Under the pieces are notes generated by a model. That model worked only from the letters and a program-made list of their open reading frames with translations, did not search any database and was not told the DNA's origin. This document shows positions 8,765 through 18,834 of a stretch of DNA of 64,000 nt, piece after piece. Made by a program: the position numbers and the translations under genes. Source of the DNA: Roseateles_B sp041906185 (GTDB taxonomy: Bacteria > Pseudomonadota > Gammaproteobacteria > Burkholderiales > Burkholderiaceae_C); the NCBI GenBank assembly GCA_041906185.1, contig JAYRJQ010000010.1:124001-188000 (forward strand), in the 5' to 3' direction. Numbering within the stretch: position 1 is the stretch's first letter; every line of letters begins with the position of its first letter.

Positions 8765-9208
8765 ATGAACCTCATCCAACAAGGGTCGTTTTTAACCCTT
8801 CACTACCGCCTCGCCGGTCCGGACGGCGCTGACATCGTCAATACCTTTGACGACAAGCCGGCCACCCTGTCCCTGGGCGCCGGCCAGCTGGCGCCGGCCA
8901 TCGAGGCACGCCTGGTCGGGCTGGCCGAAGGGGCCCATACCCGCTTCGAGCTGGCCGCGGGCGAAGCCTTCGGCGAACGCAATCCGGAGATGCTGCAGCG
9001 CGTCAAGCGCGCGCTGCTGGAGGAGCTGGGCGACCCGGACCAGACCTATTCCGTCGGTGATGTCGTCGAGTTCCCCACGCCGGACGGCACCGGCCGCTAC
9101 GCCGGCCTGGTGCGCGAGGTCGGCGAGGACTGGCTGCTCTTCGACTTCAACCACCCGCTGGCCGGCCAGCCGGTGAGCTTCGAAGTCCAGATCATCGGGG
9201 TGCTGTGA
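8765..9208 (+). CDS. fkpB: FKBP-type peptidyl-prolyl isomerase, SlpA/FkpB type
   Basis: A 147-residue SlyD-like FKBP without the His-rich tail. The FKBP core (GSFLTLHYRLAGPDG at the start, FDFNHPLAGQPVSFEVQI near the end) surrounds an insert-in-flap segment, as in E. coli FkpB. It accelerates proline isomerisation and acts as a chaperone. The stop overlaps the ispH start (TGATG), the same gene pairing seen in E. coli and many proteobacteria. A possible -10 TAAAAT lies at 8717-8722. Confidence 0.95.
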   Translation: MNLIQQGSFLTLHYRLAGPDGADIVNTFDDKPATLSLGAGQLAPAIEARLVGLAEGAHTRFELAAGEAFGERNPEMLQRVKRALLEELGDPDQTYSVGDVVEFPTPDGTGRYAGLVREVGEDWLLFDFNHPLAGQPVSFEVQIIGVL

Positions 9209-10191
9209 TGGCTGAACAGGACGTCCGTACCCTGGGCGAGGTGCTGCTGGCCGAGCCTCGTGGCTTCTGTGCCGGCGTGGACCGGGCCATCGAGATCGTG
9301 GAGCGTGCGCTGCAGAAGTTCGGGGCGCCGATCTACGTGCGCCACGAGATCGTGCACAACACCTTTGTCGTCAACGACCTCAAGGCCAAGGGCGCGATCT
9401 TCATCGAGGATCTGGCCGACGTGCCGCCCGGCGCGACGCTGATCTTCAGCGCCCACGGCGTGAGCCAGGCCGTGCGCCAGGAGGCGGCACAGCGCGGCTT
9501 CCAGGTCTATGACGCGACCTGCCCGCTGGTCACCAAGGTGCACGTCGAGGTGGCCAAGCTCCATCGCGAGGGCTATGAGTTCATCATGATCGGCCACAAG
9601 GGGCACCCCGAGGTCGAGGGCACCATGGGCCAGCTGAGCGATGGCATCTACCTCGTGGAGGAGGCCGGCGACGTGCCGCACGTCCGCGTGAAGGACCCGA
9701 GCCGCCTCGCGGTGGTGACCCAGACGACGCTCAGCGTGGACGACGCCGCCGAGATCCTGGCCGCCGTGAAGCAGCACTTCCCGCAGGTGCGCGAACCCAA
9801 GAAGCAGGACATCTGCTACGCCACCCAGAACCGCCAGGATGCCGTCAAGCTGCTGGCGCCGCAGGTCGATGTGGTGATCGTCGTGGGCAGCCCCACCAGC
9901 TCCAACAGCAACCGCCTGCGTGAGCTCGCCGAGCGCCTGGGCACGCCGGCCTACATGGTCGACGCAGCCGAGGATCTGCAGGCGGCCTGGTTCGAGGACC
10001 GCCAGTGCGTGGGCCTGACGGCCGGCGCCTCGGCGCCCGACGTGCTGGTGCAGGCCGTGATCGCCCGCCTACGTGCGCTGGGGGCGACCACCGTGCGCAG
10101 CCTGCCGGGCGTCGAGGAGTACGTGCGCTTCCCCCTGCCGCTGGGCCTGGGCGACAAGTCCATGGCCGAGCACGCCGCGTCCCGATCTTGA
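9208..10191 (+). CDS. ispH: 4-hydroxy-3-methylbut-2-enyl diphosphate reductase
   Basis: A 327-residue iron-sulfur enzyme for the last step of the methylerythritol phosphate pathway, reducing HMBPP to IPP and DMAPP. The three cluster cysteines are C21 (RGFCAGVDRA), C105 (DATCPLVTKVH) and C203 (DICYATQNRQ). SPTSSNSNRLRE and a terminal VEEYVRFPLP segment fit the family. ATG at 9208 overlaps the fkpB stop and is preferred over the GTG one codon earlier. Full length. Confidence 0.97.
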   Translation: MAEQDVRTLGEVLLAEPRGFCAGVDRAIEIVERALQKFGAPIYVRHEIVHNTFVVNDLKAKGAIFIEDLADVPPGATLIFSAHGVSQAVRQEAAQRGFQVYDATCPLVTKVHVEVAKLHREGYEFIMIGHKGHPEVEGTMGQLSDGIYLVEEAGDVPHVRVKDPSRLAVVTQTTLSVDDAAEILAAVKQHFPQVREPKKQDICYATQNRQDAVKLLAPQVDVVIVVGSPTSSNSNRLRELAERLGTPAYMVDAAEDLQAAWFEDRQCVGLTAGASAPDVLVQAVIARLRALGATTVRSLPGVEEYVRFPLPLGLGDKSMAEHAASRS

Positions 10192-10292
10192 CGCTGGCCG
10201 CTCGCTGACGGCCACACGGCCACATTTCGCGCGGGCGCGGCCACGTCGGCCGGCCCGCTGCCTAGAATTCCCTCCCTGAGACGAGGACCCCC

Positions 10293-11588
<1,296 letters not shown>

Positions 11589-11645
11589 TGGCCAGATGAT
11601 GGTTGGCTGAGGCTGCAAATTTTTCCTCCGCGGGGCTTGATTTGC

Positions 11646-11673
11646 TTGGCGGAGGGAAAATTGACGCTATACT
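11646..11673 (+). promoter_or_regulatory. Likely sigma70 promoter of tRNA-Ser
   Basis: TTGGCG (11646-11651) and TATACT (11668-11673) are separated by 16 bp, about 40 bp before the mature tRNA 5' end. Confidence 0.6.
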
Positions 11674-11713
11674 AGCTGGCTTACTCGCTAACAACCACGC
11701 GAGCACCGAATCA

Positions 11714-11803
<90 letters not shown>

Positions 11804-11828
11804 AGACGCCTTGCCCAGCAAGGACTGA

Positions 11829-11855
11829 AAAGCCCGCTTCCTGCGGGCTTTTTCG
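11829..11855 (+). terminator. Intrinsic terminator after tRNA-Ser
   Basis: AAGCCCGC-TTCCT-GCGGGCTT hairpin followed by a run of T, 26 nt after the tRNA. Confidence 0.9.
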
Positions 11856-12102
11856 TTTCCGATTGCTCCGCTTCGGCATCGCGCGCCTGGAGGCCGAAAT
11901 GGCGGCGTCGGAGTCTGTCGGCTGGGCCATTTTCGAGATCCCCCGCTCGGCCGCAGAGCCCGCACGCCGGTGTCGGCAGGCATCGCGCAGCGTCCCTCGG
12001 CCTCCCTCCTTTGGGGGCCCCCGAAAGAGCCCGCCTTCTCGGCCCCCCAAGCGAGGACAGTCGCATCCGCGGCCCGACACCTGGGCTGTGACGGAGCGGG
12101 TC
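11856..12102. other. Intergenic region without a recognised gene
   Basis: GC-rich spacer between the tRNA terminator and a small hypothetical gene. Open frames here are GC-skewed and one also crosses the tRNA; I see no supported gene, promoter or strong hairpin. Confidence 0.5.
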
Positions 12103-12369
12103 ATGCATTTCAAGGAAGTCGATTACGGGAACTACCGGATCTATGCCGGTGCCATCGAACGCGCGCGCGCCTACGGCTATGTGGCGGCCGTCGTGGTGAT
12201 GCGAATGGAGCAGGGGCGGCCTCGCCAGGAGGTGTTCCGCGACGAGAACATGGCGGGGGGCTATGGCTGGCCCTCGCCGGCCGAGGCCCTTCGCCATGCG
12301 GTGAAGGAGGGCCAGCGCGCGGTCACCACCAAATCGCTGCAGCGGCCCTACGGCATGCTCGTGGCCTGA
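12103..12369 (+). CDS. Small hypothetical protein, 88 residues
   Basis: Not recognised. The product starts MHFKEVDYGNYRIYAGA and is a soluble mixed alpha/beta protein with the phrase GYVAAVVVMRMEQG and a C-terminal helix rich in Ala, Gln and Lys. No signal peptide, membrane helix or cysteine. The ATG at 12103 has a GGAGCGGG about 3-8 nt upstream, which decides the start; the frame is open upstream to 11863 but that part has no such site. The strand composition and codon use look like those of neighbouring genes. Confidence 0.65.
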   Translation: MHFKEVDYGNYRIYAGAIERARAYGYVAAVVVMRMEQGRPRQEVFRDENMAGGYGWPSPAEALRHAVKEGQRAVTTKSLQRPYGMLVA

Positions 12370-12586
12370 GCGGCACGATCCCGAGGCGCGGGCACCGGCC
12401 GCGCCGTGCCGGAGTCGGCGTCACGCCCGACGGATGCGCCGAGCGAGGGGCGCATCGGGCCGCATCGGCGAGGCGCTTCCCCGGCGTGGCGACGAGGCGC
12501 CGTTCAGAGTCGCCATACCGTCACTCATCGCCTGATTGGGCCTGGCGGCTTGGTGAGGGCGGGGCGGGCGGCTATCGTCTCGCCCC

Positions 12587-13675
12587 ATGCGATCGGAGAA
12601 GACGTCCCCCCTGCCCATGCCCAGCCATGCCGAGGCGCGCCGTGCGTTCTTCTCTGAGCTGAATCCGCGCCGCGTGGGCGTCGCCCTGGCCCTGGGCGGC
12701 GTGGCGGCGGGCTTTCTCAACTCCATCTTCATCACGCCGTTCCCCGTCCTGCTCGGCCGGACGCTGTTCGTCGCCATCCTGGCGCTGATCGCCTTTCTGG
12801 CTGCCGGGCAGTGGCCGCGGCGCCTGCCGCGCTGGATCGAGCGCTGGCTGCTGCAGGTGATGGTGGTGGTGCTGGCGGTGCCGGTGGGGACGGCCATCGT
12901 CTACCTGGCCGCCGTCGGCGGGGACGTCGACCGCCTGCTGCAGAGCGAGGGCCGCATCCTTGGCTTCCAGTGGATCGTCGGCTCCGGGCTGCTGCTCGGG
13001 CCGCTGATCGCATTGGGGGCGCTGTACCGACAGCGCGACGCCGAGGCGCGCTCGCAGGCCCTGCGCTTCGAGCTGGAGCGCAGCGAGCTGGAGCGGCAGG
13101 CGCTGGACGTGCGGCTGCGCCTGCTGCAGGCCCAGGTCGAGCCGCATTTCCTCTTCAACACGCTGGCCAATGTGCGCGCGTTGGTCGAGACCGGCTCGCC
13201 ACAGGCCGCTCCGGTGCTGCACAGCCTCATCGCTTACCTGCGAGCCGCGATGCCGCGCCTGCACGATGAGCTGGCCACGCTGGGCGACGAGCTCGGGCTC
13301 GTGCGCGCCTACCTGGACCTGATGCATCTGCGCATGCCGGACCGCCTGCGCTTCACCCTCGACGTGCCCGCCGAGCTGCACAGCCTGCGCTTCCCGCCGA
13401 TGGCGTTGCTGACGCTGGTGGAGAACGCCGTGCGCCATGGCATCGACCCCAGCGAGGAGGGCGGTGGCATCGTGATTGGCGGTGAGCGCCAGGGGGCGCG
13501 CGTCGCGCTGTGGGTCAGCGACACGGGCGTGGGGCTGGCGCAGTCCATGGGCAAGGGCACCGGTTTGCGCAACCTCCGGGAGCGGCTGCAGGTCTTCTAC
13601 GGCCCGACGGCCTCGCTGGATTTGGCCGAAAATCAGCCCCACGGCCTGCGCGCCCAGATCCAGTTCAACCCATGA
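12587..13675 (+). CDS. LytS/YehU-type sensor histidine kinase
   Basis: A 362-residue membrane kinase. Predicted membrane helices cover about 27-45, 47-66, 86-106 and 124-145, then a short coiled coil (ERSELERQALDVRLRLLQ) leads to the His_kinase domain with phosphoacceptor histidine in QVEPHFLFNTLANV. The ATPase part has ENAVRHGI (N box) and SDTGVGLA (G1 box), with GTGLRNLRERL (G2). The ligand is unknown. Its stop overlaps the ATG of the LytTR regulator gene, so they form one two-component operon. The start is preceded by TATCGT 8 nt upstream rather than a ribosome site; a second Met at 12617 is possible. Confidence 0.93.
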   Translation: MRSEKTSPLPMPSHAEARRAFFSELNPRRVGVALALGGVAAGFLNSIFITPFPVLLGRTLFVAILALIAFLAAGQWPRRLPRWIERWLLQVMVVVLAVPVGTAIVYLAAVGGDVDRLLQSEGRILGFQWIVGSGLLLGPLIALGALYRQRDAEARSQALRFELERSELERQALDVRLRLLQAQVEPHFLFNTLANVRALVETGSPQAAPVLHSLIAYLRAAMPRLHDELATLGDELGLVRAYLDLMHLRMPDRLRFTLDVPAELHSLRFPPMALLTLVENAVRHGIDPSEEGGGIVIGGERQGARVALWVSDTGVGLAQSMGKGTGLRNLRERLQVFYGPTASLDLAENQPHGLRAQIQFNP

Positions 13676-14493
13676 TTGCCGCCACCGCCCTCATCGCCGA
13701 CGACGAACCCCTGCTGCGGGAGAGCCTCAGCCGCGCGCTCGCCCCGCTGTGGCCCTCGCTGGAGATCGTCGCCACGGCACGCAACGGCCGCGAGGCCGTC
13801 GAGCTGTTCGAGATCCACACGCCCGACATCGTCTTCCTGGACGTCCACATGCCGGGCGTGAACGGGGTCGAGGCGGCGCGCCAGATCGGGCGGCGCGCCC
13901 AGCTGGTCTTCGTCACCGCCTACGAGCAGTACGCGGTCCAGGCCTTCGAGCAGGGGGCGCTGGACTACGTGGTCAAGCCCGTCGACCCGGCCCGGCTGGA
14001 GGACACCGTCGAGCGGCTGCAGGAGCGCCTGCGCCAGCAACGCGCGGGGCAGCTGCCGGCGGGGGGCGCGGAGGGCCTGGGGGCGATGATCGAGCAGCTG
14101 GCGCAGCGCCTGGCCCAGGACGCCCAGGCGCCGGGCAGCGGCGGCCGTTCGGTCGCGCCGGGCGGGGGCTATCTGCAGTGGATCCGGGCCTCGGTGGGGA
14201 GCACGCTGCGCCTGATCCCCGTCGACCAGATCCTCTTCATGCGCTCCGACGAGAAGTACACGCTGGTGGTCTGGGACGAAGGCGAGGCGCTCATCCGCAC
14301 GCCGATCCGCGAGCTTATCGAGCAGCTGGATCCCCAGCATTTCGTGCAGGTGCACCGCTCCGTCGTGGTCAATCTGCACGCGATCAGCCACGTGACCCGC
14401 GGGCCCAACGAGACTGCCGACCTGCATCTGAAGAAGCGCAGCGAGATCCTGCCGGTCAGCCGCAGCTACCTGCACCTGTTCCGGCAGATGTGA
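13672..14493 (+). CDS. LytTR-family response regulator
   Basis: A 273-residue regulator. The receiver domain (about 1-120) has D10/D11 (ADDEP), the phosphoacceptor in VFLDVHMPG and the conserved lysine in YVVKPVDPARL. A coiled, Ala/Gly-rich linker is followed by a LytTR DNA-binding domain, from IRASVGSTLRLIPVDQILFMRSDEKYT to VSRSYLHLFRQM. Such proteins bind direct repeats upstream of target promoters. Translation is coupled to the kinase gene by ATGA overlap. Confidence 0.95.
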   Translation: MIAATALIADDEPLLRESLSRALAPLWPSLEIVATARNGREAVELFEIHTPDIVFLDVHMPGVNGVEAARQIGRRAQLVFVTAYEQYAVQAFEQGALDYVVKPVDPARLEDTVERLQERLRQQRAGQLPAGGAEGLGAMIEQLAQRLAQDAQAPGSGGRSVAPGGGYLQWIRASVGSTLRLIPVDQILFMRSDEKYTLVVWDEGEALIRTPIRELIEQLDPQHFVQVHRSVVVNLHAISHVTRGPNETADLHLKKRSEILPVSRSYLHLFRQM

Positions 14494-14511
14494 GCGCGGC
14501 GGCGTCGCCCT

Positions 14512-14694
14512 TCAGCGCGGCGCGGACTTGCCTTCCACCACGACCGTCTCCAGGCGCCAGATCACGGGCGTCTGGCCGTCCGGCGTGAAGAACACGGCAT
14601 CGACGATGCCGGCCACGGCCAGGAGCAGCAGGGCGACGAGCAGCGCCGTGTGCAGACCGCTGTCGGAGAAGGTGTGCAGGGACTGGGTGGTCAT
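14512..14694 (-). CDS. Small single-pass membrane protein, 60 residues
   Basis: Not recognised. One hydrophobic helix at about residues 15-36 (ALLVALLLLAVAGIVDAVFF) is followed by a short polar tail, PDGQTPVIWRLETVVVEGKSAPR. The start at 14694 has GGAAGGGAG about 7 nt upstream, which supports real translation. It is encoded opposite to the two-component genes and separated from the aminopeptidase gene by a terminator. Confidence 0.65.
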   Translation of the reverse strand: MTTQSLHTFSDSGLHTALLVALLLLAVAGIVDAVFFTPDGQTPVIWRLETVVVEGKSAPR

Positions 14695-14790
14695 GACGGG
14701 CTCCCTTCCTGCGTGGGCTCATGCAGGAGCCCTACAAATCTAGGCCATCGCCCCTGGGGCTTCCAGCCAGGGCCGTGCCGTCGGGCCATG

Positions 14791-14814
14791 AAAAACGCGA
14801 CCCGTGGGTCGCGT
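14791..14814 (-). terminator. Intrinsic terminator of the M24 aminopeptidase gene
   Basis: ACGCGACCC / GGGTCGCGT hairpin (14795-14803, 14806-14814); on the minus strand it is followed by five T, 23 nt after the stop. Confidence 0.85.
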
Positions 14815-14837
14815 GCTCAGGGGACAGGCCGCAGCCG

Positions 14838-16646
14838 TCAGATCGGCTCGGTGCGGGTCATCAGCCAGGCCAGGGCCGGGCCCTGCACGAGCGGGCTCAG
14901 GCGGCGGCGCACTTCGGCGTGGTAGCGGTTGAGCCAATCCGTCTCTTCGGCGTTGAGCAGGCCGGGCTCGATGCAGCGCGTGTCGATGGGGCACAGCGTC
15001 AACGTCTCGAAGGCCAGCATCTCGCCGAAGGCGCCGTTCTCCGGCGTGCGCAGTGGCACGTTCAGCACCAGATTCTCGATGCGCACGCCCCACTGGCCCG
15101 GGCGGTAGAGGCCCGGCTCGATGGAGGTGATCATGCCCACTTCCATGGCCATGTTCGGATCGGGCATGGCCTTGGAGATGTTCTGCGGGCCCTCGTGCAC
15201 GTTCATGAAGTAGCCCACGCCGTGGCCGGTGCCGTGGCCGTAGTCGAGGCCCTGCGCCCATAGCGGTGCGCGCGCGATGGCGTCGAGCATCGGGCCCAGC
15301 GTGCCGCGCGGGAAGGCGGTGCGCGAGAGGGCGATGGTGCCCTTGAGCACGAGGGTGTAGTCGCGCTTCTGTGCCGCGCTCACCTCGCCGATGGGCCAGA
15401 CGCGGGTGATGTCGGTGGTGCCGCCCAGATACTGGCCGCCGGAGTCGATCAGCAGCAGGCCGTTGCCCTCGACCACGGCGTGGGCCGCGGGCGTGGCGCG
15501 GTAATGGGGCAGGGCGCCGTTGGCGTTGAAGCCGGCGATGGTGGAGAAGCTCAGGCCCACGAAGCCCGGGCGCTTGGCGCGCTCGGCGCTCAGGCGCTCG
15601 TCGATGGTGAGCTCGGTGATGCGCTCGCGGCCCAGGGCCTGCTCGAACCAGGCGTAGAACTCGCACATGGCAGCGCCGTCCTGCTCCATGCACTCACGCA
15701 CGAAGGCAGCCTCGGCCTCGGTCTTGCGGCTCTTGAAGAGCGTGCTGGGGTTGATGGCCTCGACCACCGGGCAGGCGGCGGGCACGGCCTCGCGCAGGCC
15801 CAGCGTCACGCGGCGCGGGTCCATCAGCACGACGGCGCCAGCCGGCAGGGCGCCCAGGGCGCCAGCGGCGTCCTCGTAGCGGCGCAGCTGCACGCCATCG
15901 GCCGCCAGGCGGGCGGCGATGTCGGCCGGGATCTTGCCTTCGGCCAGGAAGATCGTGGCCTGCGAGGCCTCCAGCAGCGCATGGGCGATGAAGACGGGGT
16001 TGCACTCCACGTCGCTGCCGCGCAGATTGAAGAGCCAGGCCACGTCATCGACGCTGGAGATGAAGTGGTGGCTGGCGCCGTGGCGGGCCATGGCGGCACG
16101 CACGTCCGCCAGCTTGGCGGCGCGGCTCACGGTGGCCTGCGGTGCGGCGTGCTCGTAGACGGGGGCCGTGGGCAGGCCCGGGCGGTCCGGCCACACGGCC
16201 TGGAGGAGGTCCCGGCCCGTGGCGAGCTGCAGCCCCTTGGCGCCCAGCACCGTGCGGATCTGGTGCGCCAGGCCCAGGCCCAGCACCTGGCCGTCCACCG
16301 CCAGCGTCTGGCCGGGTTGCAGGGCATTGGCGATCCAGTGCATGAAGTCGGGCGAGACCGCGCTCATGACCTTGACCAGCTCGATGCCGGTCCCGGCGAG
16401 CTCGACCTCCGCCTGCGTCCAATAGCGGCTGTCCGCGAACAGCGCGGCGCGGTCCAGGCCGATCACCAGCGTGGCGACCGAGCCGGTGAAGCCCGACAGC
16501 CATTGGCGCGCCTGCCAGCGCTCCGGCAGGTACTCGGAGAGATGCGGGTCGGCCGAGGGCACCAGCAGGGCGTGGGCGCCGGCGGCGCGAAGCTCGTCTC
16601 GAACGCGCGCGATGCGCAGGCTGATCTCGGAAGTGCGGGTGTCCAT
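14838..16646 (-). CDS. Xaa-Pro aminopeptidase (M24B), long form
   Basis: A 602-residue metallopeptidase with two N-terminal creatinase-type domains (about 1-310) and a C-terminal pita-bread catalytic domain. Metal ligands are visible in LLIDSGGQYLGGTTDITR (two Asp), GHGTGHGVG (His), TSIEPG (Glu) and VRIENL (Glu). It releases N-terminal residues preceding proline. At about 600 residues it is the eukaryote-like three-domain type (XPNPEP1-like), longer than E. coli PepP. It is cytoplasmic, with no signal peptide. Monocistronic with its own terminator. Confidence 0.95.
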   Translation of the reverse strand: MDTRTSEISLRIARVRDELRAAGAHALLVPSADPHLSEYLPERWQARQWLSGFTGSVATLVIGLDRAALFADSRYWTQAEVELAGTGIELVKVMSAVSPDFMHWIANALQPGQTLAVDGQVLGLGLAHQIRTVLGAKGLQLATGRDLLQAVWPDRPGLPTAPVYEHAAPQATVSRAAKLADVRAAMARHGASHHFISSVDDVAWLFNLRGSDVECNPVFIAHALLEASQATIFLAEGKIPADIAARLAADGVQLRRYEDAAGALGALPAGAVVLMDPRRVTLGLREAVPAACPVVEAINPSTLFKSRKTEAEAAFVRECMEQDGAAMCEFYAWFEQALGRERITELTIDERLSAERAKRPGFVGLSFSTIAGFNANGALPHYRATPAAHAVVEGNGLLLIDSGGQYLGGTTDITRVWPIGEVSAAQKRDYTLVLKGTIALSRTAFPRGTLGPMLDAIARAPLWAQGLDYGHGTGHGVGYFMNVHEGPQNISKAMPDPNMAMEVGMITSIEPGLYRPGQWGVRIENLVLNVPLRTPENGAFGEMLAFETLTLCPIDTRCIEPGLLNAEETDWLNRYHAEVRRRLSPLVQGPALAWLMTRTEPI

Positions 16647-16774
16647 GGCGGTCTCCGAAGGGCGGGGCCGGCGTCATGGGCCGGCCCTTGAGGGCGCAAA
16701 AAACAGGGCGATGGCGCCCAGATCTTGCGCGCCATCAAAGCCCTGCATTCTAGAGATATGCCAGATCCCGTCCG

Positions 16775-16810
16775 TTCGTCAGGGTTCGTCAGGGGCGAAG
16801 CGCCCTTCGC
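16775..16810. repeat. Tandem 10-mer and hairpin between convergent-like genes
   Basis: TTCGTCAGGG is repeated back to back (16775-16784, 16785-16794), followed at once by a GCGAAG-cgcc-CTTCGC hairpin (16795-16810). Lies 38 nt past the stop of the secreted hydrolase gene; no T run, so a terminator role is uncertain. Confidence 0.45.
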
Positions 16811-16847
16811 GGATCCACCCGCCGCGAGGGGCGGGGGCGCCCGGACC

Positions 16848-17786
16848 TCAGCGCAGGGCCTGCTGCAGGGCGCTCGTCACGAGGGCGGCGTCGTCCCACA
16901 TCAGGAAGTGGTAGCCGGCCGCGCTCATGCGCAGATCCAGCTGCGCCAGGCCCTGGTACTGGCGCTCGAAGATGGCGCGGGTGCTGGCCTCGGTGCTGCC
17001 CATGCGGGCATAGGCGGCCCAAGATCCGAGTACGGTCGTCGGCACCTGGATGCGCGGCAGCTGCGGGCGCAGGTCCTGCGTCCAGAGCTCGTACATGGCG
17101 TTCGCCGTCGTCTTGCGGTCGCTCTGCAGGCCCCACTGCACGATTGTCTCGACGCGCTCCGGGGCATGCGCCATGGTGGCGGCCATGGGCGCCAGCTGGG
17201 CACGCAGCTGTTCCGGCGTCGAGGGCTGCTGCATGCCGGCGCGCATGGCCTCGGCCATGGGGCGGACGCTGTCCGTCGTGGCGGCGGGATTCTGGATGCC
17301 GGCAAAGAAGGGCAGACTGTCGACGATGACCAGGCGCTTGACCGGCGTGTCGGCCTCGCTGGCCATCATGAGGGCCAGCGCGCCGCCCAGGCTGTGGCCG
17401 ACGACGGTGGCCCCCTGCGGTGCCTCCCGGCGCAGCAGCGCCATCAGCTGCGCCTTGCTGGTCTCGAGAAACTGCGCCGAGAAGGCCTCACTGGCCGGCT
17501 GACCGGCGAAGCCCGGCAGCTGGACCATCAGGCAGCGCACGCCGGGCTGCAGGCGCTCGCAGGTCTCGTCCCAGACGCTGGCGGCGCTGTTGAGGCCGGG
17601 AATCATCAGCAGCGGCTTGCCTTCGCCGCGCACCGTGAGGCGCAGGGCGGCCGGGGCCGACTCCGTGGCACTGGAGGCAGCGGCGGCGGGCGTGGCCGCC
17701 TCGGCCGGGCGGGCCGTCAGGCCGCTCACGAGGCCGGCGACGGTCATGGTGATGCTGATCAGCAGGGGCAGGGACTTGTTCTTCAT
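16848..17786 (-). CDS. Secreted alpha/beta hydrolase
   Basis: A 312-residue protein with a signal peptide (MKNKSLPLLISITMTVAGLV then ...PAEAA, cleavage near residue 29), so exported. The hydrolase core has LLMIPGLNSAASVWDE (oxyanion region), nucleophile elbow GHSLGG and a C-terminal AGYHFLMWDD segment carrying the likely catalytic histidine. The substrate cannot be told from sequence. The start at 17786 has AAGGAG 6 nt upstream; the open frame to 17924 is not preferred because the signal peptide would then be internal. Confidence 0.88.
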   Translation of the reverse strand: MKNKSLPLLISITMTVAGLVSGLTARPAEAATPAAAASSATESAPAALRLTVRGEGKPLLMIPGLNSAASVWDETCERLQPGVRCLMVQLPGFAGQPASEAFSAQFLETSKAQLMALLRREAPQGATVVGHSLGGALALMMASEADTPVKRLVIVDSLPFFAGIQNPAATTDSVRPMAEAMRAGMQQPSTPEQLRAQLAPMAATMAHAPERVETIVQWGLQSDRKTTANAMYELWTQDLRPQLPRIQVPTTVLGSWAAYARMGSTEASTRAIFERQYQGLAQLDLRMSAAGYHFLMWDDAALVTSALQQALR

Positions 17787-17931
17787 GGTGCGCTCCTTCC
17801 TTGGGGGATGAGCGCACTGTGCCGCGCGGGCGGCCGGGGTGCCCGGCCGATGCGGCGAATGGCAAGCCGGGCGGATCAGTGGCAAGCCCGGGCGGCGAAT
17901 GGCGCCCGGGGCGTGCCGCATCACCGGGGCG

Positions 17932-18834
17932 TCACAGCTCCGTGCGCAGCGCCCAGAGCTCGGGGAAGAGCACGGTGTCCAGCATCTTGCGCAGATAGCT
18001 CACGCCGCCGGTCCCGCCCGTGCCGCGCTTGAAGCCGATCACGCGCTCCACGGTCGTCACGTGGCGGAAGCGCCAGAGGCGGAAGGCATCCTCCATGTCG
18101 ACCAGCTCCTCGCCCATCTGGTAGAGGTCCCAGTGCGCCTTCGGGTCGCGGTAGACCTGCAGCCAGGCGGCCTTGACGGCCTCGCTGGCGGCGTAGGGCT
18201 GCGTCCAGTCGCGTGCGGTGTGGCTTTCGGGGACGTCGATGCCGCGCCGGGCCATCAGGCGCAGCACCTCGTCATACAGCGAGGGCGCGCGGTAGGCCGC
18301 CTCGACCGCCGCCAGCAGGTCCTGCCGGTGCGCGTGCGGGCGCAGCATGGCGGCGTTCTTGTTGCCCATCATGAATTCGATCTGGCGGTACTGCCAGCTC
18401 TGGAAGCCGCTGCTGTTGGAGAGATACGGCCGGATCGCCGAGTACTCGGGCGGGGTCATGGTCGCCAGCACGTCCCAGGCATGGACGAGCTGCTCCATCA
18501 CCCGCGAGACCCGGGCCAGCATCTTGAAGGCCTCCGGCAGGGCGTCCTCGTGCACGCAGCGCACGGCGGCCTGCAGCTCGTGCAGCATCAGCTTCATCCA
18601 CAGCTCCGAGGTCTGGTGCTGGACGATGAAGAGCATCTCGTTGTGGTCGGGCGAAAGCGGATGCTGCGCCGAGAGCACCTGGTCGAGCTTCAGGTAGTCG
18701 CCATAGCTCATGTCCTTCGAGAAGTCGAGCTGCGCGCCTTCCTCGCGGACGATGGATTCGCCGGCGCCGGTCGGGGTGCTGGCTTGGCTGCTGGCATTGC
18801 TGCTGTCGGGCGTGGGGTGGTGGGGGCAACTCAT
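17932..18834 (-). CDS. kynA: Tryptophan 2,3-dioxygenase
   Basis: A 300-residue haem dioxygenase that opens the indole ring of L-tryptophan to N-formylkynurenine. MSYGDYLKLDQVLSAQHPLS, HQTSELWMKLMLHEL and the haem-ligand segment WRFRHVTTVERVIG are family signatures; the glycine-rich KRGTGGTGGVSYL loop is the active-site lid. The first ~35 residues are a variable, low-complexity extension. Its ATG overlaps the kynU stop (ATGA), so kynB-kynU-kynA is one transcript and kynA is last. Confidence 0.97.
   Translation of the reverse strand: MSCPHHPTPDSSNASSQASTPTGAGESIVREEGAQLDFSKDMSYGDYLKLDQVLSAQHPLSPDHNEMLFIVQHQTSELWMKLMLHELQAAVRCVHEDALPEAFKMLARVSRVMEQLVHAWDVLATMTPPEYSAIRPYLSNSSGFQSWQYRQIEFMMGNKNAAMLRPHAHRQDLLAAVEAAYRAPSLYDEVLRLMARRGIDVPESHTARDWTQPYAASEAVKAAWLQVYRDPKAHWDLYQMGEELVDMEDAFRLWRFRHVTTVERVIGFKRGTGGTGGVSYLRKMLDTVLFPELWALRTEL

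Noticed and set aside
10263..10268. TAGAAT as a serS promoter
   Set aside because: No acceptable -35 at the right distance; left as a remark under serS.
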